5,668 nt of DNA from an uncultured bacterium (GTDB lineage Bacteria; Eisenbacteria; RBG-16-71-46; CAIMUX01). The notes below the pieces were generated by a model. The model searched no databases, was not told the DNA's origin, and was given only the letters and a program-made list of their open reading frames with translations. Below, in pieces: positions 1 to 5,410 of this stretch (positions are counted from its first letter, which is position 1; each line of letters starts with the position of its first letter). The position numbers and the translations under genes are program-made. The stretch is from NCBI GenBank assembly GCA_946886185.1, contig CAMPIC010000227.1, positions 1 through 5,668 of the forward strand. Reading direction: 5' to 3'.

Positions 1-320
1 CGCCTTCGCCGCGTGAGGCCATTTTGCTGGTGGTCCGGGATGTCCTCGCGCCCCTCGTGCACGCGGACGGCGGCGGCAGCGAGGTCGCCAGGACGGGTGA
101 TCCGCTCGGCGAGGCGCTCGACCGCGGCCCGGATCGCCTCCCAGCGCCGCCGGTCGTCGTCACCCGAGTCGGCCAGCCCCTGCATGGTCGCGTCGGTGGC
201 GCTCGCCTCCGACACCGCCTTGTTGGCCACCTGCGTCGACGACGACACCTGCCGGCTGATCTCGGCGATCGACGACGACAGCTCCTCGGTGCCCGACGAC
301 ACCGCGCGCACGTATGCCAT
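1..320 (-). pseudogene. Composite open frame with a fragment of a methyl-accepting chemotaxis protein signalling domain; runs off the window
   Basis: Reading the minus strand from an ATG at 318-320 gives about 106 codons with no stop to the window edge. The frame has no stop until a TAG near 389-391, so the ATG is only a nominal start. About residues 7-52 (positions roughly 165-305) match the coiled-coil of MCP signalling domains: GTEELSSSIAEISRQV followed by a Ser/Thr/Ala-rich heptad stretch ending MQGLADS. In real MCPs the next segment should be the IGDVV..I..IA.QTNLLALNA hairpin. Here an Arg/Glu/Ala-rich sequence (RRRWEAIRAAVERLAERI) follows instead, and I do not recognise it. No membrane segment, HAMP domain or ligand domain precedes the match. 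GC at third positions is very high, about 87% in the second half. The match itself is convincing. Whether this is a gene, a remnant or a joining artefact is open. Confidence 0.45.
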
Positions 321-468
321 GGTATCCGGGGGATTGTTCGTGCTCTGGTTCGCGCAGCAGTTCGTCTTCGGCGGAGGAAGCTCGAACTACCAGGCGACCT
401 CATCTCCGTTCACCATCGATCCGGCGAACCAGCACGTCCAGGCACGCGTCGTGCTCGCGCGATTCTGA
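319..468 (+). CDS. C-terminal end of an unidentified protein, possibly outer-membrane type (5' boundary unclear)
   Basis: The + strand frame ending at TGA 466-468 gives a sensible 49-residue tail. It has a hydrophobic stretch (GLFVLWFAQQFVF), a Gly/Ser/Asn-rich loop, and a last segment HVQARVVLARF ending in phenylalanine. A terminal Phe after an alternating strand is characteristic of outer-membrane beta-barrel proteins, but the alternation is imperfect here, so this is only a suggestion. Codon choice (GGA, GCA and CGA mixed with GC-ending codons) resembles the downstream genes and differs from the segment before 310. The stop lies 5 bp before the rnhB GTG, as expected in an operon. Upstream of about 319 the same frame is only the antisense of the MCP-like fragment, so the true N-terminal part is missing from this window. 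The given start is the ATG nearest that boundary, not a believed initiation site. Confidence 0.4.
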   Translation: MVSGGLFVLWFAQQFVFGGGSSNYQATSSPFTIDPANQHVQARVVLARF

Positions 469-473
469 CGCTC

Positions 474-1469
474 GTGGCGCGCCCCAAGCCGATTCACGAA
501 AGCTCGCTCGAGGAGTTGCGGGCTCGCTTCCTGGAAACGGACGAGCCCGCCTCTGCCCGCCTCATCGGCATGCTCCGACGCGATCCGCGCCAGGGAGCGC
601 GCCATCTCGCTGAACAGCTCTCTAAACAGCGCAACCGAGTCATCACCGAGGAGCGCCGGATGGAATCGCTCCTCGCGCATGAGGAGGAGCACTGGCAGCG
701 CGGAGTCGTTCGCATCGCCGGAGTGGACGAGGTCGGAATGGGCCCGCTCGCCGGACCCGTGGTGGCGGCAGCGGTCATTCTCTCTCCGCGAGATCGGGTC
801 GATGGAGTGAACGATTCCAAGCTCCTCGATGCCACGGAACGGGCCAAGCTCGACAAGGACATCCGTGCCCGCGCCCTCGCGATCGGGATCGGCGAAGCAA
901 GCGTGGAAGAAATCGAGCGGATCAACATCTACCAGGCGGGGCTCCTGGCGATGCGGCGCGCCTTGCTCGCGCTGGCGCCGGAGCCGGAGCTGGTGTTGGT
1001 CGATGCTCGAAAGATCAACGGGATCCCCTGGCCGCAGGAAGCGCGCATCAAGGCGGACGCCACCATCCATTGCGTCTCGTGCGCGTCGGTGGTGGCGAAG
1101 GTGCATCGGGACCGGTTGATGGCCGAGCTCGACCCCGTTTATCCGGGATACGGCTTCGCGCAGCACAAGGGATATGGGACGCCCGCGCATCTGGAGGCGT
1201 TGGATCGGTTGGGTCCGTGCCGCATCCATCGCAGCACGTTTCACTGGCTGGGCCGCCAGCTCACCTTGTTTGGAAGCGCGTCGGCCGCAGGATCCGTGAC
1301 CGCGCAGCAGATCGATTCCGAGTGCGCACCGACTGCAGACGCAGCAGTCGCAGGCCAATTCGATTCCGAGCATGCATCGGCCGGAGACGCGGCAGTCGCG
1401 CGGCAGTTCGATTCCGAGCACGCATCGGCTGCAGATTCGCCAGTCGCGCGGCAGCTCGATTCCGAGTGA
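474..1469 (+). CDS. rnhB: Ribonuclease HII with N-terminal extension and repeat-bearing C-terminal tail
   Basis: A 331-residue protein. RNase HII cuts the RNA strand of RNA-DNA hybrids and single ribonucleotides embedded in DNA, starting ribonucleotide excision repair in the cytoplasm. The catalytic DEDD residues are visible: D85 and E86 in AGVDEVGMGPLAGPVV, D177 in LVLVDARK, and D213 in AKVHRDRLM. The family blocks NIYQAGLLAMRRAL (151-164) and YPGYGFAQHKGYGTPAH (223-239) are intact. Residues 1-78 form a charged extension like that of Bacillus-type RNase HII. After the domain come QLTLF (262-266) and a 16-residue repeat tail (277-331), so it is longer than the usual 200-260 residues. The GRG motif reads G88-M89-G90. 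GTG 474 is chosen because it lies 5 bp after the previous stop and keeps the conserved-looking KPIHESSLEELRARF. There is no clear Shine-Dalgarno, so coupling is likely. ATG 570 and ATG 660 are later alternatives that would trim the extension. The identity is secure; only the start is uncertain. Confidence 0.95.
   Translation: MARPKPIHESSLEELRARFLETDEPASARLIGMLRRDPRQGARHLAEQLSKQRNRVITEERRMESLLAHEEEHWQRGVVRIAGVDEVGMGPLAGPVVAAAVILSPRDRVDGVNDSKLLDATERAKLDKDIRARALAIGIGEASVEEIERINIYQAGLLAMRRALLALAPEPELVLVDARKINGIPWPQEARIKADATIHCVSCASVVAKVHRDRLMAELDPVYPGYGFAQHKGYGTPAHLEALDRLGPCRIHRSTFHWLGRQLTLFGSASAAGSVTAQQIDSECAPTADAAVAGQFDSEHASAGDAAVARQFDSEHASAADSPVARQLDSE
1302..1466 (+). repeat. 48-bp tandem repeat, about 3.4 copies, in the 3' end of rnhB
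   Basis: Units occupy 1302-1349, 1350-1397 and 1398-1445, with a 21-bp partial unit at 1446-1466. Each encodes 16 residues of the pattern A-x-Q-[IFL]-D-S-E-x-A-x-x-x-D-x-x-V. The core TCGATTCCGAG is identical in all four copies, and units 2 and 3 match at 38 of 48 positions. The period is a multiple of three, so gain or loss of a unit keeps the reading frame. The rnhB stop falls where unit 1 has GAGTGC and the partial fourth unit has GAGTGA, so the array probably ends by decay of a further unit. The encoded tail is acidic, Ala/Ser/Gln-rich and likely disordered. It lies outside the catalytic domain. Confidence 0.9.
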
Positions 1470-1483
1470 GAGTGGATCGCCTC

Positions 1484-1957
1484 ATGTCGCACGATATCGT
1501 CCCTGCCCCCTCGCTCGCGGAACTCGATCGTCAGTACCGCGTGTGGGCGGACATCGAGCCGCGGTTCCGCGACACCGACGCGATGGGTCACGTCAACAAC
1601 GCCGTATTCGTCACCTATCTCGAAATCGCTCGCCAGGAGTACTGGGCGCGATTCCGATCGGCCGGCGATTACTCCCAAGTCCCCTTCGTGGTCGCGCGCG
1701 TGGAAATCGACTTCCAGAGCCCGGTGAAGGTCGGAGATGTGGTGCGCGCGTATCTGCGCACCCGGTATGTGAGCCGGAGCTCTTTCTCCATGACATATGC
1801 CCTGCACGACCTCGCCTCCGGACGTCCTGTCGCCCGCGCCGAGACGATCCTGGTGACCTACGACTGGGAGCGCGAATGCTCCATGCCGGTGCCGGAGTGG
1901 GTCCAGTCCGGCCTTTCCCAGGTCGAAGGCGCGGCCCTCCCCTCCCGGCCTGAGTAA
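1484..1957 (+). CDS. Acyl-CoA thioesterase, hotdog fold (4HBT / YbgC-FadM-like)
   Basis: A 157-residue protein, the normal length for a single-domain 4-hydroxybenzoyl-CoA thioesterase-like enzyme, which hydrolyses acyl-CoA or acyl-ACP thioesters in the cytoplasm. The active-site region is RFRDTDAMGHVNNAVFVTYLE (residues 27-47). D32 sits at the usual catalytic Asp position, followed by the conserved G-H-V-N-N and the start of the long hotdog helix. ARVEIDFQSPVKVGD (71-85) is the typical central strand and turn. TYDWERECSMPVPEWV (125-140) matches the end of such proteins, where a Pro-[IV]-P-x-W-like element is common. Start ATG 1484 has a weak GAGAG-like site about 11 bp upstream (1468-1472). 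An in-frame GTG at 1472 would add VDRL. The gene lies 14 bp after rnhB, so co-transcription is likely. Substrate cannot be read from sequence: FadM-type long-chain, YbgC/Tol-Pal-linked and generic 4HBT roles are all possible. No tol genes are adjacent. Confidence 0.9.
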   Translation: MSHDIVPAPSLAELDRQYRVWADIEPRFRDTDAMGHVNNAVFVTYLEIARQEYWARFRSAGDYSQVPFVVARVEIDFQSPVKVGDVVRAYLRTRYVSRSSFSMTYALHDLASGRPVARAETILVTYDWERECSMPVPEWVQSGLSQVEGAALPSRPE

Positions 1958-2230
1958 GCCCGCCCGAACCAAGCGTCGCGTCTGGATGTACCGGGTTCCG
2001 GCCAGCAGCCGCGCATGGTTATATGCCGCTCCAGTGTGCAGGTCGGGCGGAGCTTCTCCTGAGCGAGCGCGGCGTTCAGGTGCACCTGACTGCGCCCGGC
2101 GATAGACTGCGCGGAGGGTCCGGTCCCTTGCGTCGGGCCCGGCGTCCTCGCGGCGACCCGCGCGTGGCCGCGGTCCCGCGCGAACGGAAGTCAGCACCTC
2201 GCGTGCTTCGGAAAGGTTGAGCTCGAGCAG
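1958..2230. other. Intergenic region between the thioesterase and the adaptor-exporter operon
   Basis: This 273-bp stretch holds no convincing gene. A small + strand frame (2023-2220) exists but translates to Arg/Pro-rich sequence without family features, which is typical of high-GC noncoding DNA. It is the natural place for the promoter of the hlyD-ABC operon. AT-richer TTATAT (2019-2024) and TAGACT (2103-2108) are possible -10 elements, but neither has a good -35 at 16-18 bp, so no promoter is called. The only strong structure is the palindrome at 2076-2089. No hairpin followed by a T-run ends the upstream operon. Confidence 0.6.
2076..2089. promoter_or_regulatory. 14-bp perfect palindrome, possible operator
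   Basis: TCAGGTGCACCTGA is its own reverse complement over all 14 positions. It sits 141 bp before the adaptor start and just upstream of the weak -10-like TAGACT (2103-2108). Perfect dyads of this length upstream of efflux or exporter operons are often binding sites for dimeric repressors (TetR, MarR and similar families). No regulator gene lies in this window to pair with it. It could also be chance, as GC-rich DNA is prone to short palindromes. Confidence 0.35.
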
Positions 2231-3457
2231 ATGACGATTCCTTCGGATCCGATCGACACCGGCACACAGGCCGCTCCGCCGCGCGCGCGCCGCGATCTCT
2301 CCGCGCTCCGGATGGATCGCACCCCCCAGCGCGCGCCACGATCGAGTCGATGGCGCACCTGGACGATCCTCGCGGTCGTGCTCCTGGCTGCATTCTTCGG
2401 AGCGAGGCAGCTTCCGATGTTCCAGACCGCGGTGCCGGTGACGACGGTGCGGGTGATCACGCCCGCGGAAGCTTCGACCGTACTGACCGCGACCGGCTAT
2501 ACCTACGCGCGCTCGAAAGCGGCCGTGGGATCGAAAATCATCGGGCGAGTGATCGAGCTCACCGTCGACGAGGGAGACACCGTCACCGCGGGAATGGTGG
2601 TGGCGCGGCTCGACCATCGCGATCTCGAAGCGGCCGTTCGGCAAGCGGAAGCGCGCCACGCCGAGGCGCAAGCACTCGCCGCGGATGCGCGCAGGGTCCT
2701 GGAGCGCGAGCAGAGCATCTTCGGAGCGGGCGCTTCGTATCAGGCGGCGCTCGATGAAGCCACGACCGCGCTGGCGGTTGCGGAAGCGCGCGTCAAGACG
2801 GCGTCGGCGGAGCTCGAATCGGCGCGCGCCCAGCTCGCCTACGCCACGATCCACGCGCCGATCGACGGCGTGGTCATCGAACGCAACATCGAGGTGGGCG
2901 AAATGGTCGCGCCGGGCGGATTCACCAGCCAGCAGTCTTCCGGCGCGATCTTGCGCATCGCCGATCCCGCTTCCTTGGAAGTGGAAGCGGACATCAACGA
3001 GAGCTATATCGCCCGCCTGGAGCGCGAACAGCCGGCCATCATCCGCGTCGATGCGGTGCCCGGCGTCGACTATCACGGAAGACTCCGGCAGATCGTCCCG
3101 ACCGCGGATCGCCAGAAGGCGGTCGTGCAGGTCAAGGTCACGATCGAAGACCGCGACGAGCGGCTCGTTCCCGACATGAGCTGCTCGGTCACGTTCGTGG
3201 AGATGGAGCGCCCGGCAGAAACCGCGCAGGAGGCCAAGCCGATCATCGTCGTACCCCAGAGCGCACTGCTCACGGTAGGGACCGCGACGTTCGTGTTCGA
3301 AGTCCAAGACGGCCGACTGACGCGCATGCCCGTCGTGGTCGGCGAATCACGCGAATCGGATGTGGTGATCGAATCCGGCTTGCGCGGAGGGGAAACCATC
3401 GTGAGCGACGGAGTCTCCGGACTCGAAGATGGGCAACGCGTGCGGCTTCAGGCATGA
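2231..3457 (+). CDS. HlyD/MacA-type periplasmic adaptor subunit of an exporter (membrane fusion protein)
   Basis: A 408-residue protein. Adaptors of this family are anchored in the inner membrane and link an inner-membrane pump to an outer-membrane channel. Order: cytoplasmic Arg/Pro-rich N-terminus (1-43); one membrane segment TILAVVLLAAFFGA (45-58); first lipoyl half GRVIELTVDEGDTVTAGMVV (105-124); helical hairpin (about 129-203); second lipoyl half IHAPIDGVVIERNIEVGEMV (207-226); beta-barrel (about 247-323); and a membrane-proximal domain with IIVVPQSALL (338-347) and the closing GLRGGETIVSDGVSGLEDGQRV (383-404). No lipobox Cys is present. Start ATG 2231 has only weak purine-rich sequence upstream. 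ATG 2312 would shorten the cytoplasmic part while keeping the membrane anchor. The stop overlaps the ABC gene start (ATGA), which argues for a partnership with that pump. MacA partners normally are MacB permeases, so this pairing with an MsbA-like pump is atypical of MacA. The family call is secure; substrate unknown. Confidence 0.92.
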   Translation: MTIPSDPIDTGTQAAPPRARRDLSALRMDRTPQRAPRSSRWRTWTILAVVLLAAFFGARQLPMFQTAVPVTTVRVITPAEASTVLTATGYTYARSKAAVGSKIIGRVIELTVDEGDTVTAGMVVARLDHRDLEAAVRQAEARHAEAQALAADARRVLEREQSIFGAGASYQAALDEATTALAVAEARVKTASAELESARAQLAYATIHAPIDGVVIERNIEVGEMVAPGGFTSQQSSGAILRIADPASLEVEADINESYIARLEREQPAIIRVDAVPGVDYHGRLRQIVPTADRQKAVVQVKVTIEDRDERLVPDMSCSVTFVEMERPAETAQEAKPIIVVPQSALLTVGTATFVFEVQDGRLTRMPVVVGESRESDVVIESGLRGGETIVSDGVSGLEDGQRVRLQA

Positions 3458-5331
3458 ACGCAGCTCCGCGTGGAGAGGGAGGCGGAGTCGGCACCCGATT
3501 GTACGGCGGGCGCGGCTCTCGCATGGCGGAAGGGACGCGCTCTTCCGGTCGGTCTCATCAGCATCCTTCCGCGAATGGTTCCTCCACCGGCAAGAAGAAG
3601 GTCTCGCTCTCCAGCGTGGGTCACATCGTGCGCACGCTCGTGTGGCCCCGTTGGCGGCTGCTGCTCCTCGGGCTGCTCCTGATCCTGGTCAACCGCCTCG
3701 CCGGTCTGGTCCTTCCCGGCTCCACGAAGTACCTGATCGACGACGTGATCGCGAATAAGGATCTCGGTCTGCTTCGCATTCTGGTGCTGGCGGTCGGCGG
3801 GGCGGTCGCGCTGCAAGCGGTGACCGGATTCCTGCTCACCAAGCTTCTCAGTGTGGAGGCGCACGAGCTGATCCGTCAGCTCCGCATCCAGATCCAGCGT
3901 CACGTGATCCGCCTGCCGGTCGCCTACTTCGACAGCACCAAATCGGGTGTGCTGGTCTCGCGCGTCATGGACGACGTCGAAGGAGTGCGCAATCTCGTCG
4001 GCACCGGACTGGTGCAGATGATCGGCGGCGTCATCACCTCCGCGGTCGCGCTCGTGCTCGTGCTGAGCATCAGTCCGGTGATGACGGTGCTCGCGCTCGT
4101 TCCCCTCTTGCTGTTCGTCTTCATCTCGATGCGCGCGTTCAAGATGATCCGCCCAATCTTCCGGGAGCGGGGCGCGATTCGGGCGGAGGTCACCGGGCGC
4201 CTCACCGAATCGTTCGGCGGCGTGCGGGTGATCAAAGGATTCAACGCGGAGGGGCGGGAAGAGCAAGTCTTCGCGCACGGGGCCCAACGTGTCTTCGAGA
4301 ACGTGAAGCGGACCTTGACCACGACCGCGCTCGTGACCAGCGCGGCCACGCTCCTCATGGGCGTGGCGAGCGTGATCATCATGGGTCTGGGAGGCGAGCG
4401 CATCATCCGCGATGAGCTCACCTTGGGAGACTTCTTCGCGTTCACGCTCTACCTGGGATTCCTGGTCGCGCCGATCGTGCAGATGGCGAATATCGGCACG
4501 CAGATCACCGAAGCGTTCGCCGGGCTCGATCGCATGGATGAGCTCATGTCCGTACCGAAGGAAGGTGAGGGAGACGATCGCACCGTAGATCTCGGTCCGA
4601 TCGAAGGAGAGATCACCTTCGAGGACGTGCGGTTCTCCTATGAAGAGGGGAAGGAGGTCTTACGGGGCGTGACCTTCCGCGCGGTCCCCGGGTCGGTGAC
4701 AGCGCTGGTGGGAAGCTCGGGCTCGGGCAAGACCACCCTGGCGGGCTTGGTGGCGTCGTTCCTGACTCCGCAGGCGGGAGTGGTGCGCGTCGATGGCGTG
4801 GATCTCTCCACGGTGCGCCTGGACAGCTATCGGAAGCAGCTGGGCGTCGTGCTCCAGGACGACTTTCTCTTCGAAGGCACGATCCGCGAGAACATCCTCT
4901 TCTCGAAACCGGACGCGACAGACGCGGAAGTGGAGGCCGCCGCGAAATCCGCCTATGTCCTGGAGTTCACCGATCGATTCGAAGACGGCCTCGAGACGGT
5001 CATCGGGGAGCGTGGAGTCAAGCTGTCGGGCGGGCAGCGCCAAAGAGTCGCGATCGCGCGCGCGATTCTGGCCGATCCGCGCGTTCTCATCCTCGACGAG
5101 GCCACTTCCAGCCTAGACGCGGAGAGCGAATCGTACATTCAGAAGAGCCTCAAGGTGCTGATGCAGGGCCGCACCACCTTCGTGATCGCGCACCGATTGA
5201 GCACGATCCGCAACGCCGACCAGATCCTGGTGATCGAGGCGGGCCAGATCGCGGAGCGCGGCACGCACGAAGAGCTCCTCGCCAGGATGGGCCGCTACTA
5301 CGAGCTGTACACGTATCAGGCCCGGATCTGA
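3454..5331 (+). CDS. ABC exporter, fused transmembrane and ATPase domains (MsbA/BmrA-like half transporter)
   Basis: A 625-residue type I/IV-fold ABC exporter half-molecule that should work as a dimer in the inner membrane. The membrane domain has about six segments (near 67-89, 107-131, 187-206, 210-226, 291-311, 325-345) and the coupling-region phrase AYFDSTKSGVLVSRVMDDV (157-175). The ATPase domain is complete: A-loop Y396, Walker A GSSGSGKTT (420-428), Q-loop Q468, x-loop TVIGERG (515-521), signature LSGGQ (524-528), Walker B VLILDE with E549, D-loop SSLD (552-555) and switch H580. There is no C39 peptidase or CLD domain at the N-terminus, so it is not a bacteriocin-type or HlyB-type protein exporter. 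The ATG overlaps the adaptor stop by four bases, implying translational coupling. ATG 3523 (M24) is an alternative, because residues 1-47 are Gly/Ser/Arg-rich and unlike the family. Substrate could be a lipid, drug or small secreted compound. Confidence 0.95.
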   Translation: MNAAPRGEGGGVGTRLYGGRGSRMAEGTRSSGRSHQHPSANGSSTGKKKVSLSSVGHIVRTLVWPRWRLLLLGLLLILVNRLAGLVLPGSTKYLIDDVIANKDLGLLRILVLAVGGAVALQAVTGFLLTKLLSVEAHELIRQLRIQIQRHVIRLPVAYFDSTKSGVLVSRVMDDVEGVRNLVGTGLVQMIGGVITSAVALVLVLSISPVMTVLALVPLLLFVFISMRAFKMIRPIFRERGAIRAEVTGRLTESFGGVRVIKGFNAEGREEQVFAHGAQRVFENVKRTLTTTALVTSAATLLMGVASVIIMGLGGERIIRDELTLGDFFAFTLYLGFLVAPIVQMANIGTQITEAFAGLDRMDELMSVPKEGEGDDRTVDLGPIEGEITFEDVRFSYEEGKEVLRGVTFRAVPGSVTALVGSSGSGKTTLAGLVASFLTPQAGVVRVDGVDLSTVRLDSYRKQLGVVLQDDFLFEGTIRENILFSKPDATDAEVEAAAKSAYVLEFTDRFEDGLETVIGERGVKLSGGQRQRVAIARAILADPRVLILDEATSSLDAESESYIQKSLKVLMQGRTTFVIAHRLSTIRNADQILVIEAGQIAERGTHEELLARMGRYYELYTYQARI

Positions 5332-5357
5332 CTCCACCCGCGGTATCATGGCCGGGT

Positions 5358-5375
5358 GCGTCCTGGGGCGGACGC
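5358..5375 (+). other. Small perfect hairpin in the gap before the cupin gene
   Basis: GCGTCC (5358-5363) pairs fully with GGACGC (5370-5375) across a six-base loop, TGGGGC. No run of T follows, so this is not a standard intrinsic terminator. It could be a weak attenuator or a leader hairpin upstream of the Shine-Dalgarno. A TATCAT sequence (5344-5349, five of six matches to the -10 consensus) lies just before it, but no -35 is found at the right distance. Confidence 0.25.
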
Positions 5376-5397
5376 TGGTCCTTCTGCGCGGAGCGCC

Positions 5398-5403
5398 AGG
5401 AGG
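5398..5403 (+). promoter_or_regulatory. Strong ribosome binding site deciding the start of the cupin gene
   Basis: AGGAGG, a full Shine-Dalgarno match, ends 7 bases before ATG 5411. It favours 5411 over the in-frame ATG at 5348, which has no such site. It is the best ribosome binding site in the window. Confidence 0.8.
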
Positions 5404-5410
5404 GTGGCAG

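Noticed and set aside
24..473. Extending rnhB upstream in frame to position 24 (481 residues)
   Set aside because: The added 150 residues have no RNase HII similarity, cross the antisense MCP fragment and the preceding C-terminal tail, and disagree with the family length. GTG 474 fits better.
387..1421. A 344-codon open frame on the minus strand opposite rnhB
   Set aside because: RNase HII motifs on the + strand are unambiguous. The antisense product has no recognisable domain and no ribosome binding site.
1302..1466. CRISPR-like array
   Set aside because: Units are contiguous 48-bp coding repeats without unique spacers and continue the rnhB reading frame.
1996..2024. Possible sigma-70 promoter (TTCCGG, 17 bp, TTATAT)
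   Set aside because: The -35 half matches the consensus only in its first two bases, so it is too weak to call.
2023..2220. A 65-codon + strand frame in the gap before the adaptor gene
   Set aside because: The product is Arg/Pro-rich without motifs, and no ribosome binding site precedes it. It is treated as noncoding.
1241..3307. A 688-codon open frame on the minus strand across the thioesterase and most of the adaptor gene
   Set aside because: It is antisense to two well-recognised genes. Its translation is His/Arg/Asp-rich, without any family motif, which is the usual shadow of high-GC coding DNA with GC-ending codons.
3448..4287. A 279-codon minus-strand frame opposite the ABC exporter membrane domain
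   Set aside because: Its extremely charged His/Asp/Arg composition is the complement of hydrophobic codons of the transmembrane segments.
5344..5349. TATCAT as a -10 element for the cupin gene
   Set aside because: No plausible -35 lies 16-18 bp upstream (the sequence there is CCCGGA). It is noted only as a weak candidate.
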